Origin: Lawsonibacter sp900766145
GTDB lineage: Bacteria; Bacillota; Clostridia; Oscillospirales; Oscillospiraceae
DNA length: 37,599 bases
NCBI RefSeq assembly: GCF_030372275.1
Contig: NZ_JAUDDJ010000026.1
Direction: 5' to 3' (one strand)
Shown here: positions 7,357 through 15,120 of the stretch, one piece after another
Layout of the letters: the number at the start of each line of letters is the position of its first letter
How positions within the stretch are numbered: the stretch's first letter is position 1
Position numbers and translations under genes: made by a program
The notes under the pieces: generated by a model
Seen by the model: the letters and a program-made list of their open reading frames with translations, nothing else
What the model was told of the DNA's origin: nothing
The model's database searches: none

Positions 7357-7429
7357 GGTACCTGTAACGGAAGCGGAGACAAACTGCAGGCGGGTTTGGA
7401 TGCCCGTGCGTTTGCAAAGGAGGAACTCT

Positions 7430-10400
7430 ATGAAAAAGCGGATACTCAGCCTGTTTTGTGTTCTGGCCCTATGCTTGACGCTGCTGCCCATCACCGCCCT
7501 GGCGGCGCAGGACCCGGTTTGGTACATCGAGCGGGACTGGGACGGTAGCATGGTGACAGAACAGACAAAAACCATCGATACCTATACCCTCATGGACGAA
7601 AACACCGTCACTTGGGGCGAAAGCACCACTGGCGGCTGGTATGTAGCTAGAGACAATGTCACCATCAACCAGCGCGTCCAGGTACAAGGCAACGTGTACC
7701 TGATCCTGACGGACGGCTGCACCCTCACCGTCAACGGGGGCATCCAGCTGGAGGCGGGCAACAGCCTCACCATCTACGGCCAGTCCGAACAGACAGGCAC
7801 CATGGGCCGACTGATCGCGTCCATTACGGAGGAAGACGCTTCCATTTACGATGCTGTCATTGGCGGCAACGGCAGTGACACCGGCGGCAACGACGGCGGC
7901 GCAGTCACCATCCATGGCGGCTTCGTCTCCGCCACGGCTACCATCTTCAACCACAATGCCAATGCCGGTACTGGCAATACTGACGGTACTGGCGATACTG
8001 ACGGTACTGGCGATACTGACGGTACTGGCGGCAATGACGATGCTAGCATCGGTTCTGCCTATGGTGCAGCCATCGGCGGCGGCGGCGGTAATGTCGACGG
8101 CGGAGATGGCGGAACGATAACCATATACGGCGGTGTAGTGGAAGCTATCAACACGGTCGACCATGAAGATGAAGATAACACCGCTCATGTGGGGACTGCC
8201 TACGGTGCAGCCATCGGCGGTGGCGGTGGCGGCGGCAAGATCGATGATAAATGGTACGCTGGCATCGGCGGAGATGGCGGAACTGTAATCATCTATGGCG
8301 GTGCAGTGGAAGCTTCCACCCGCAGTGGTGCGGCCATCGGCGGCGGCTGCGGCAACGACGGCACCGGCGGCGAGGGCGGCAGCATCACCATCTACGGCGG
8401 CACGGTGGAGGCCGAAAGCGTCACCGGAGCCGGCATGGGCGGCGGCGGTGGAACCAATGTCGGCGGCGACGGCGGCAGCATTACCATCCACGGCGGCTCC
8501 GTTAAGGCCGACAGCTATTCCAGCGCAGCCATCGGCGGCGGCGGCAACCGCGGCACTATGTTCGGTTTCATACCCACCGAGGTCGCCGGAAGCGGCGGCA
8601 CCATCACCATCCACGGCGGCTCCGTCGAGGCCAGCAGCTGCACCGGTGCGGCCATCGGCGGCGGCGGCAGCAGATACGCTTACGGCGGTGACGGCGGCAC
8701 CATCACCATTCATGGCGGAACCGTAACTGCCATTGCAGTCCCGGGTACTTTAGAAGAGAAGGGCAATGTAGGCTGCGGCGCGGCCATCGGCGGCGGTTCT
8801 GGCTTCAACGCCGGCGGCGACGGCGGCACCATCACCATTAACGGCGGCTTCGTCTCTGCCACGGTCACTGAGGAAGCCGCCCCCGACGTGGATCCTTCCC
8901 AGGTTCTCCAGTATGGCGCGGCCATCGGCGGCGGCTTCGGCGGCATCGCTGGCAGCGGCGGTACCATCACCATCAACGGCGGCACGGTCAAGGCTTCCAG
9001 TCCGAACGGTGCAGCCATTGGCGGCAGCATGGGCAGCGGTGCGAGTAGCGGCGGTGACGGCGGCAGTATTACCATCAACGATGGCTCCGTCACCGCCACC
9101 AGCACCCTGGGTGCAGCCATCGGCGGCGGCGGCGGCTTCGGCAACCGTATGGTTGCCTCCGAAAACGATGACAGCAGTGACGACTACAAAGATGATACCA
9201 TCAGCAGCGGCGGCACCATCACCATCAACGGCGGCGTAGTCGAGGCCAGAAGCCAGTATGGCGCGGGCATCGGCGGCGGCGCGCTGGATATTGCCTGGAA
9301 TGATGATAGCACCGTCAACGCCGGCCTTAGTACAAAGGTGACCTATACCGGCGGCGGCGGCGGTACCATCACCATCAACGGCGGTACGGTTTCCGCCGCC
9401 AGCAACAGGGGCGCGGGCATCGGCGGCGGCAGCGCCCAAGCTGCCATCGGCAAAAATGTCACGGTCTCTGCTAGTAATGAATTCCAGCGTTTCATTGTTA
9501 AGAGCGGCGACGGCGGTACGGTCACTATCTCCGGCGGTACGGTCTCCGCAGAAAGCGCAGAGGGCGCAGCCATCGGCAGCGGCGGTATGCCCGTCTATCA
9601 AAGCTCCTCTCCCGACATTGACTCTTACTTTACCTACTCTGGCGGCGACATCGGTACCTTTGCCACCGGCTCCGACGGCAGCGCCGTGCTCTTTGCCACC
9701 GGCAGCGGGGCGGGTAACCACATCCAGGACGATGACGATCCCTCCGGCTGGAGCGGCGTGATTTTTCTGGACGGCGAGGGGCAGCTTTACGGTACTTCGG
9801 TGACCCTCTCCGAAGACGTTACCATTCCCAGCGGCAATACCCTGGAGATCGGGCAGGGGCAGATCCTTTCCGTTGACCGGGGTGTGACCATGACCATCGA
9901 CAATGAGGACTGTCTTACCGGCGGGGGAACCCTGGGCCATAGCGGCGGTACCTATGGAATTCTCAATCCGCTTCCTGTCTTTACCCCCACGACGCTGGTT
10001 TACACCGGCAGCGACCTCTCCGACCGCTTGTCTCTGACTGCGCCTGCCGGTTCTGTGTCCATCATGGGGCAGACATTCACCGTCAGCGGAACGCCTACCT
10101 ATCGCGACTGGGTAATTACGCCGCCCGCAGGCGGTATCCTCCAGGTAGGTACCTATATCGTCACGGCGTACAGCGCATCCCAGGGCCGTACAGTCTCTGG
10201 TCGGATCACCGTGATTGGTGATTCCTCCTCCACTCCCACTTACTCTGTCATTCTGCCCAGCAAGGTAGAGGGCGGCACCGTCACGGCAAACAAGCGTTAC
10301 GCTGAGGAGGGTGAGACCTTCCGTTTCACCGTCATCCCCGACGAGGGCTACGAGCTGGCCTCCCTTTCTGCCACTGACAGCAAAGGCAGAGAGCTGGACC

Positions 10401-11047
10401 TGGAGTACAAGGGCGACGGCAAATACGCCTTTAAGATGCCCGCCAGGCAGGTGGAGATCCAGGTCTCCTTCCGGAAAATCCCTCCGGAGCCTCTGCCCTT
10501 CACCGATGTGCCGGAGGGCGCATGGTATGCCGACGCCGCTGCCTATGTTTACAAGCACGGCCTGATGGCGGGCACCAGCGCTACCACCTTTGCCCCTGAT
10601 ATGACCACGAGCCGGGCCATGATTGCCACCATTTTGTGGCGTATGGCGGGCAGTCCTGTGGCCTCCAGCGCGCTGCCCTTCACCGATGTGGCAGACGGAA
10701 CATGGTATACGGAATCTGTCCGCTGGGCGTCGGTGGTAGGTGTTGTGGGCGGCTACAGTGACAGCACCTTCGGACCTGATGACGCAGTCACGCGGGAACA
10801 GCTGGCCACGATGCTGTACCGGTACGCGCAATTCCGGGGCTATGACGTTTCTGTGGGCGAGGATACCAATATTCTCAGCTATTCTGACGCCCAGAATGTG
10901 AGCGAATGGGCAATTCCGGCCATGCAGTGGGCCTGCGGCGCAGGCATTATCAACGGTTCCGGCTCCCAGCTGAACCCCCAGGGCGATGCCACCAGAGCGG
11001 AAATTGCCGTCATGCTCATGCGCTTTGAGCAACGGTATAACCCATAA
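7430..11047 (+). CDS. Secreted SLH-anchored protein with glycine-rich beta-helix-like repeats
   Basis: The start ATG 7430 follows AAAGGAGG (7416-7423); this gives 1205 residues beginning with a classical signal peptide (KKR, hydrophobic stretch, ALA-A near residue 25). Residues about 140-720 hold 13 imperfect repeats built from a GAAIGGGGG turn followed by a strand of the type TITIxGGxVxA, a pattern expected of a right-handed beta-solenoid. Some units carry acidic inserts (DTDGTG, DDSSDDYKDD). A Greek-key-like repeat domain lies near 935-1018 (GGTVTANKRYAEEGETFRFTVIPDEGYE). Three SLH domains (about 1022-1075, 1083-1140, 1150-1200; FTDVPEGAWYADA, FTDVADGTWYTES, YSDAQNVSEWA) would hold it to pyruvylated wall polymer. 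The function is unknown; adhesin, ligand-binding or structural surface protein are the options. Long antisense frames here are composition artefacts. Confidence 0.93.
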   Translation: MKKRILSLFCVLALCLTLLPITALAAQDPVWYIERDWDGSMVTEQTKTIDTYTLMDENTVTWGESTTGGWYVARDNVTINQRVQVQGNVYLILTDGCTLTVNGGIQLEAGNSLTIYGQSEQTGTMGRLIASITEEDASIYDAVIGGNGSDTGGNDGGAVTIHGGFVSATATIFNHNANAGTGNTDGTGDTDGTGDTDGTGGNDDASIGSAYGAAIGGGGGNVDGGDGGTITIYGGVVEAINTVDHEDEDNTAHVGTAYGAAIGGGGGGGKIDDKWYAGIGGDGGTVIIYGGAVEASTRSGAAIGGGCGNDGTGGEGGSITIYGGTVEAESVTGAGMGGGGGTNVGGDGGSITIHGGSVKADSYSSAAIGGGGNRGTMFGFIPTEVAGSGGTITIHGGSVEASSCTGAAIGGGGSRYAYGGDGGTITIHGGTVTAIAVPGTLEEKGNVGCGAAIGGGSGFNAGGDGGTITINGGFVSATVTEEAAPDVDPSQVLQYGAAIGGGFGGIAGSGGTITINGGTVKASSPNGAAIGGSMGSGASSGGDGGSITINDGSVTATSTLGAAIGGGGGFGNRMVASENDDSSDDYKDDTISSGGTITINGGVVEARSQYGAGIGGGALDIAWNDDSTVNAGLSTKVTYTGGGGGTITINGGTVSAASNRGAGIGGGSAQAAIGKNVTVSASNEFQRFIVKSGDGGTVTISGGTVSAESAEGAAIGSGGMPVYQSSSPDIDSYFTYSGGDIGTFATGSDGSAVLFATGSGAGNHIQDDDDPSGWSGVIFLDGEGQLYGTSVTLSEDVTIPSGNTLEIGQGQILSVDRGVTMTIDNEDCLTGGGTLGHSGGTYGILNPLPVFTPTTLVYTGSDLSDRLSLTAPAGSVSIMGQTFTVSGTPTYRDWVITPPAGGILQVGTYIVTAYSASQGRTVSGRITVIGDSSSTPTYSVILPSKVEGGTVTANKRYAEEGETFRFTVIPDEGYELASLSATDSKGRELDLEYKGDGKYAFKMPARQVEIQVSFRKIPPEPLPFTDVPEGAWYADAAAYVYKHGLMAGTSATTFAPDMTTSRAMIATILWRMAGSPVASSALPFTDVADGTWYTESVRWASVVGVVGGYSDSTFGPDDAVTREQLATMLYRYAQFRGYDVSVGEDTNILSYSDAQNVSEWAIPAMQWACGAGIINGSGSQLNPQGDATRAEIAVMLMRFEQRYNP
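7967..8038 (+). repeat. 18-bp tandem repeat inside the SLH protein gene
   Basis: Three near-perfect copies of an 18-bp unit beginning GGTACTGGC (7967-7984, 7985-8002, 8003-8020) and a degenerate fourth (8021-8038). They encode (GTGxTD)n. Because the unit is a multiple of three, copy-number change would lengthen or shorten an acidic, possibly calcium-binding loop without a frameshift. Confidence 0.85.
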
Positions 11048-11312
11048 GGAGCGGTAGCGCCGGCTGGCTGTGTCCCAGATTTTTCAACCTCTAATTTCTG
11101 AGGAAAGGACAAATCTAACCGAAAACGGCGGATGCAGCAGATATAGAAGCGTATTACCTATGGTAAATGATATGTTGCCTTCTATTTCCAGATAAGAGGA
11201 TAGGCCGATAGCAGCTCTTTATTGGGAAAAATATATGGAGCATATGGTTGAGAAGTCCTGTAATATCAAGTATTTGAGAAGAAATACGGGACTTATGAGG
11301 AGTTATAAAAAG

Positions 11313-11771
11313 ATGACCAAAATACTGTTCGTGTGTCACGGCAATATTTGCAGAAGCCCAATGGCGCGCTTTATCATGGAGAATCTGGTGAAAAAGGCGG
11401 GGGTGGAGGAGCAGATCAAAGTGGATTCTGCCGCCACCAGCACCGAAGAAATCGGGAACCCGATCTATCCTCCTGCACGGCGCAAGCTGGCGGAACATGG
11501 AATCAGCTGCCAGGGACATGCAGCACGTCAGATGAAGAAAAGCGACTACGCCCACTATGATCTGCTGATCGGAATGGACCAGGCCAATCTGCGCAATATG
11601 ACCCGCATTTGTGGGGGCGACCCGGAGGGGAAAATTCATCTTCTGATGGACTATACCGACCGGCCTGGCCAGGTGGCCGACCCCTGGTATACGGGCGATT
11701 TTGAGACCACCTACCGGGATGTGCTGGAGGGGTGTCAGGGGTTGCTGAATGTGTTAAGAGAAGAAACATGA
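11313..11771 (+). CDS. Low-molecular-weight protein tyrosine phosphatase
   Basis: A 152-residue cytosolic phosphatase. The P-loop VCHGNICRSP gives the nucleophile Cys8 and Arg14 (C-x5-R), and DPWYTG gives the general acid, Asp123; both are diagnostic for the LMW-PTP/arsenate reductase-like family. I placed the start at 11313 because the protein then begins MTKILFVCHG as in the family, with GAGGAG 10 nt upstream; an upstream in-frame start at 11235 would add 26 residues with no family counterpart. In Firmicutes such enzymes often oppose tyrosine kinases in exopolysaccharide control, but no kinase is visible here. The 265 bp before it (11048-11312) contain no recognisable gene or clear promoter. 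It ends inside a bidirectional terminator, convergent with the HAD gene. Confidence 0.93.
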   Translation: MTKILFVCHGNICRSPMARFIMENLVKKAGVEEQIKVDSAATSTEEIGNPIYPPARRKLAEHGISCQGHAARQMKKSDYAHYDLLIGMDQANLRNMTRICGGDPEGKIHLLMDYTDRPGQVADPWYTGDFETTYRDVLEGCQGLLNVLREET

Positions 11772-11810
11772 AAAAGAGAGGACCGACTTCAGAGTCGGTC
11801 CTCTCTTTTT
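11771..11810. terminator. Bidirectional terminator between convergent genes
   Basis: Perfect 18-bp stem (11771-11788 with 11793-11810), 4-nt loop, A5 on the left and T5 on the right. It begins at the last base of the phosphatase stop codon and reaches the stop codon of the HAD gene, so both transcription units use it; it also ends the purine operon. Confidence 0.95.
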
Positions 11811-12483
11811 ATTCAAGATTCAACTGCGGGCTTAGGAAGTCACGCACCTCCAGCAGGCTGGCGCAGCGCTGAAAGAGCAGCGCATCCAGCTCTGGAGTGG
11901 GAGGGATCATATCGGGAACCATAATAACCTTCATCCCGGCGGTGTGGGCGGAGAGAATGCCGTTGCGGGAGTCCTCAATGGCAATCGTCTGAGCCGGATC
12001 TGTGCCCAGCGCTCGGCAGGCCAGCTGGTAAATCTCCGGGTCTGGTTTGCTGTGGACTACCTGATCGCCGGTGATGATGGCAGAGAAGTAAGGGCCCAGG
12101 CCGGTCATTTCCATGCGGCGCAGGGTGCGCTCCCGGCCAGTGGAGGTGGCCAGAGCCATGGGAATTTTTTGATCCTTCAAAAAGTCCAGCAGCTCCACCA
12201 CGCCCGGCTTCATGGGAACTCCTTCCCGCTCCATCCGGGCCTGGTTTTGGCCGGAACAGCGGCGCATGAATTCCTCTCTGGGAAACTCCGGACCAAACAG
12301 GTCTGTCATGCGCTGAAAGGCGTCGGTGCGGTTTTGCCCGACAAATTCCAGATAATGTTCCCCAATTTGAGGCCAACCCATCTCGGTTCCCACGGCCAGC
12401 CAGGTCTGATTGGTCAGCCGTTCCGTATCAAAGAGGACGCCGTCTACGTCAAAGACGACCCCTTGCAGAGAAAGCCCACTCAT
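11809..12483 (-). CDS. HAD superfamily phosphatase (subfamily IA, beta-phosphoglucomutase-like)
   Basis: A 224-residue HAD hydrolase with all four motifs: FDVDGVLFDTE (nucleophile Asp12, Asp14), ATSTGRE (motif II threonine/serine), the motif III lysine in SKPDPEIY, and EDSRNGI (motif IV acidic pair). A four-helix cap lies between motifs I and II, as in beta-phosphoglucomutase and phosphoglycolate phosphatase. Its start codon overlaps the purD stop (ATGA, 4 bp), so it is translationally coupled to purD as the last gene of the purine operon. A role as nucleotide or sugar-phosphate phosphatase or in clearing a purine-pathway side product is plausible but not shown by sequence. Confidence 0.92.
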   Translation of the reverse strand: MSGLSLQGVVFDVDGVLFDTERLTNQTWLAVGTEMGWPQIGEHYLEFVGQNRTDAFQRMTDLFGPEFPREEFMRRCSGQNQARMEREGVPMKPGVVELLDFLKDQKIPMALATSTGRERTLRRMEMTGLGPYFSAIITGDQVVHSKPDPEIYQLACRALGTDPAQTIAIEDSRNGILSAHTAGMKVIMVPDMIPPTPELDALLFQRCASLLEVRDFLSPQLNLE

Positions 12484-13736
12484 ACCTTGCCGATGTCCTT
12501 GCGCATGTGCATATCCTGGAAGGAGATGGGGGCACAGGCGGCATAGGCGTTGGAGATGGCCTCATTCAGGTCAGCGCCCAGGGCAGTAACGCCCAGCACA
12601 CGGCCGCCGGCGGTGACGATGGTGCCATCCTCCTGGCGCTTAGTACCGGCGTGGAAGACGGTGGCGGACTTGCCCGCCTCCTCCAGGCCGGAGATGGGGT
12701 AGCCGCTCTGGTACTTCACGGGATAGCCGCCGGAAGCCAGCACGATGCAACAGGCCGCGCCGTCCTTCCACTTGACCTCCACCTGGTCCAGGGTGCCGTT
12801 CACACAGGCCTCAAAGATGTCCATCAGGTCGCTGTCCAGCATGGACAGGAGGGGCTGGGTCTCAGGATCGCCGAAGCGGGCGTTGTACTCTACCACCTTG
12901 GGACCGTCCTTGGTGAGCATCAGGCCGAAGTAAATAACACCCTTAAAGGGACGGCCTTCCGCTTTTAGAGCGGCCACGGTGGGCAGGAAAATCTTCTCCA
13001 TGCACTCCTTGGCAATTTCAGGAGTGTACTTGGGGGAGGGGCAGAAGGCGCCCATGCCGCCGGTGTTGGGACCGAGGTTGCCGTCATAGGCGCGCTTGTG
13101 GTCCTGGGAGGACAGCATGGGGACCAGATGCTCGCCGTCGCAGAAGGCCAGCACGGTGACCTCGGGGCCAACCATGCACTCCTCAATGACCACAGTGGAG
13201 CCGCTCTGGCCGAACTTATGGTCCTCCATCATTTCCCGGACAGCGGTCTTGGCCTCGTCCACGGTGGAGGCCACCACCACGCCCTTGCCCAGAGCCAGAC
13301 CGTCGGCCTTGACCACGATGGGGGCGCCCTGCTCATCAATGTAGGCCAGGGCCTTGTCCATCTCGGTGAAGGTCTCATACTTGGCGGTGGGGATGTGGTA
13401 CTTCTTCATCAGTTCCTTGGAGAAGGCCTTGCTGGCCTCAATGATGGCAGCGTTGGCATGGGGGCCGAAGGCAGGAATTCCGGCGGCCTCCAGGGCGTCC
13501 ACCATGCCAAGAGCCAGGGGGTCGTCGGGAGCTACCATGACAAAGTCCATGGCGTTCTCCTTGGCCCAGGCTACCATGGCGTCCACATCGGTGGCCTTGA
13601 TGGGAACACAGGTAGCTACCTGGGCGATGCCGCCGTTTCCGGGGGCACAGTAGAGCTCGGTTACCTTGGGGCTTTGAGCCAGCTTCCAGCAGATGGCGTG
13701 CTCACGCCCGCCGCCGCCGACAACTAATACTTTCAT
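12480..13736 (-). CDS. purD: Phosphoribosylamine-glycine ligase (GAR synthetase)
   Basis: A 418-residue ATP-grasp enzyme that joins glycine to 5-phosphoribosylamine, step 2 of IMP synthesis. The N-terminus MKVLVVGGGGREHAICWKL is the PurD hallmark; the ATP-grasp core shows PIVVKADGLALGKGV, the DHKRAYDGNLGPNTGGMGA segment and EYNARFGDPETQ with the metal-binding acidic residues. The length is normal. It follows purH after a 205-bp stretch of hairpins and overlaps the HAD gene by 4 bp. Confidence 0.98.
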   Translation of the reverse strand: MKVLVVGGGGREHAICWKLAQSPKVTELYCAPGNGGIAQVATCVPIKATDVDAMVAWAKENAMDFVMVAPDDPLALGMVDALEAAGIPAFGPHANAAIIEASKAFSKELMKKYHIPTAKYETFTEMDKALAYIDEQGAPIVVKADGLALGKGVVVASTVDEAKTAVREMMEDHKFGQSGSTVVIEECMVGPEVTVLAFCDGEHLVPMLSSQDHKRAYDGNLGPNTGGMGAFCPSPKYTPEIAKECMEKIFLPTVAALKAEGRPFKGVIYFGLMLTKDGPKVVEYNARFGDPETQPLLSMLDSDLMDIFEACVNGTLDQVEVKWKDGAACCIVLASGGYPVKYQSGYPISGLEEAGKSATVFHAGTKRQEDGTIVTAGGRVLGVTALGADLNEAISNAYAACAPISFQDMHMRKDIGKV

Positions 13737-13755
13737 ATCGTATTACCTCATATAG

Positions 13756-13935
13756 TTCCGCCGGAGGCGGAAAGAATTTCGAGTAGTCCGCAGGCGAATT
13801 CATTTCGCCGCAGGACACCTTAACCCCTGGCCGCGGCGGCCAGGGCCGCCTTTCCTGTGGAAAGGCGAGGGGGGTATGGGCGGCGGTTTCTTTTGGAACC
13901 GCCGCCGTATCTAGGGGGGATGAAATCCCCCCTAG
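13756..13935. repeat. Island of six consecutive hairpins between purH and purD
   Basis: Six inverted repeats fill 180 bp: 13756-13772 (7-bp stem), 13786-13816 (GTCC, GCA bulge, GGCGAA stem with symmetric partner), 13825-13845 (CCCTGGCC type), 13847-13867 (9-bp stem, tgt loop), 13879-13906 (12-bp GGCGGCGGTT stem) and 13911-13935 (11-bp CTAGGGGGGAT stem). None has a strong T-run in the minus direction. It may be an mRNA-stabilising or processing region within the operon, or an inserted palindromic (REP/BIME-like) element. Confidence 0.8.
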
Positions 13936-13941
13936 AAAATC

Positions 13942-15114
13942 TTAGTGATGGAACAGCCGGATTCCGGTAAAGGCCATCACCATGCCGTACTTGTCGGCGG
14001 TGTCGATGACCTGCTGGTCCCGGATGGAGCCGCCGGGCTGGGCAATGTACTGCACGCCGGACTTGCGGGCACGCTCCACATTGTCGCCGAAGGGGAAGAA
14101 GGCGTCAGAGCCCACGGTCACGCCGGACATCTGGGCAATCCAGGCCTGCTTCTCCTCGTCGGTGAGGACCTCGGGCTTCACCTTGAAGGTGTTCTGCCAC
14201 ACGCCGTCGGCCAGAATGTCGTCGTGCTCATCGGAGATGTAGATATCAATGGCGTTATCCCGGTCGGGACGGCGGATGTTGTCCACAAACTGCAGACCCA
14301 GGACCTTCGGATGCTGACGCAGCCACCAGATATCGGCCTTGTTGCCCGCCAGACGGGTGCAGTGGATACGGCTCTGCTGGCCGGCGCCCACGCCGATGGT
14401 CATGCCGTTTTTCACGTAGCACACGGAGTTGGACTGGGTGTACTTCAGGGTGATGAGGGAGAGGAGCATATCGTGCTTGGCCTGCTGGGGCAGGTCCTTG
14501 TTAGCGGTGACGATGTTCTGGAGCATCTCCTCGTTGATGTCCAGGTCGTTGTAGCCCTGCTCAAAGGTGATGCCGAAGATGTTGCGGCGCTCCACAGGAG
14601 CAGGAGTGTAGTTGGGATCAATCTCCACCACGTTGTAGCCGCCCTTGCGCTTGGTCTTCAGGATCTCCAGAGCCTCGTCAGTGTATCCGGGGGCGATGAT
14701 GCCGTCGGATACCTCGGCGGCCAGGAAGCGGGCGGTGTCGGCGTCGCACACGTCGCTGAGAGCGGCCCAGTCGCCAAAGGAGCACAGACGGTCAGCACCG
14801 CGAGCCCGGATGTAGGCGCAGGCGATGGGGGAGAGCTCTCCCTCAGGGGCAAAGTAGATGTGGCGCTCCACGTCGGTGAGGGGCAGGCCCAGAGCAGCAC
14901 CGGCGGGGGAGACGTGCTTAAAGGAGGCGGCGGCGGGCAGGCCGGTGGCCTTCTTCAGGGCCTTGACCAGCTGCCAGGAGTTGAGGGCGTCCATGAAGTT
15001 GATGTAGCCGGGCTTGCCGTTTAAGACCTTCAGGGGCAGCTCACCCTCCTCCATAAAGATGCGGGCGGGCTTCTGGTTGGGGTTACAGCCGTATTTCAGT
15101 TCCAGTTCGGTCAT
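13942..15114 (-). CDS. purH: AICAR formyltransferase, stand-alone PurH transformylase domain
   Basis: A 390-residue protein corresponding to the C-terminal AICAR transformylase half of bifunctional PurH. Marks are YGCNPNQKPARIF at the N-terminus, SFKHVSPAGAALG (the lysine-histidine catalytic pair), SNSVCYVKNGMTIGVGAGQQSRIHC, GSDAFFPFGDNVERA and the C-terminal FTGIRLFHH. It uses 10-formyl-tetrahydrofolate to formylate AICAR (ZMP) to FAICAR. The MGS-like IMP cyclohydrolase domain of normal PurH is absent; the PurO gene two positions upstream supplies ring closure. It lies 6 bp after the DUF1266/DUF2185 gene, and is downstream of the ZTP riboswitch, whose ligand accumulates when this enzyme lacks formyl-folate. 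Confidence 0.96.
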   Translation of the reverse strand: MTELELKYGCNPNQKPARIFMEEGELPLKVLNGKPGYINFMDALNSWQLVKALKKATGLPAAASFKHVSPAGAALGLPLTDVERHIYFAPEGELSPIACAYIRARGADRLCSFGDWAALSDVCDADTARFLAAEVSDGIIAPGYTDEALEILKTKRKGGYNVVEIDPNYTPAPVERRNIFGITFEQGYNDLDINEEMLQNIVTANKDLPQQAKHDMLLSLITLKYTQSNSVCYVKNGMTIGVGAGQQSRIHCTRLAGNKADIWWLRQHPKVLGLQFVDNIRRPDRDNAIDIYISDEHDDILADGVWQNTFKVKPEVLTDEEKQAWIAQMSGVTVGSDAFFPFGDNVERARKSGVQYIAQPGGSIRDQQVIDTADKYGMVMAFTGIRLFHH

Positions 15115-15120
15115 GGTCTT

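Noticed and set aside
7342..7429. c-di-GMP riboswitch ahead of the SLH gene
   Set aside because: The conserved cores of class I and II aptamers are not present; only generic dyads remain.
7967..8038. CRISPR-like array
   Set aside because: The units are adjacent 18-bp coding repeats without spacers.
7469..11032. Very long open frames antisense to the SLH gene (7469-8713 and 8750-11032)
   Set aside because: They arise from the GGC/ACC-biased repeat codons; the translations are Ala/Asp/Gly-rich low complexity, without ribosome sites or domains, while the plus-strand frame has signal peptide and SLH domains.
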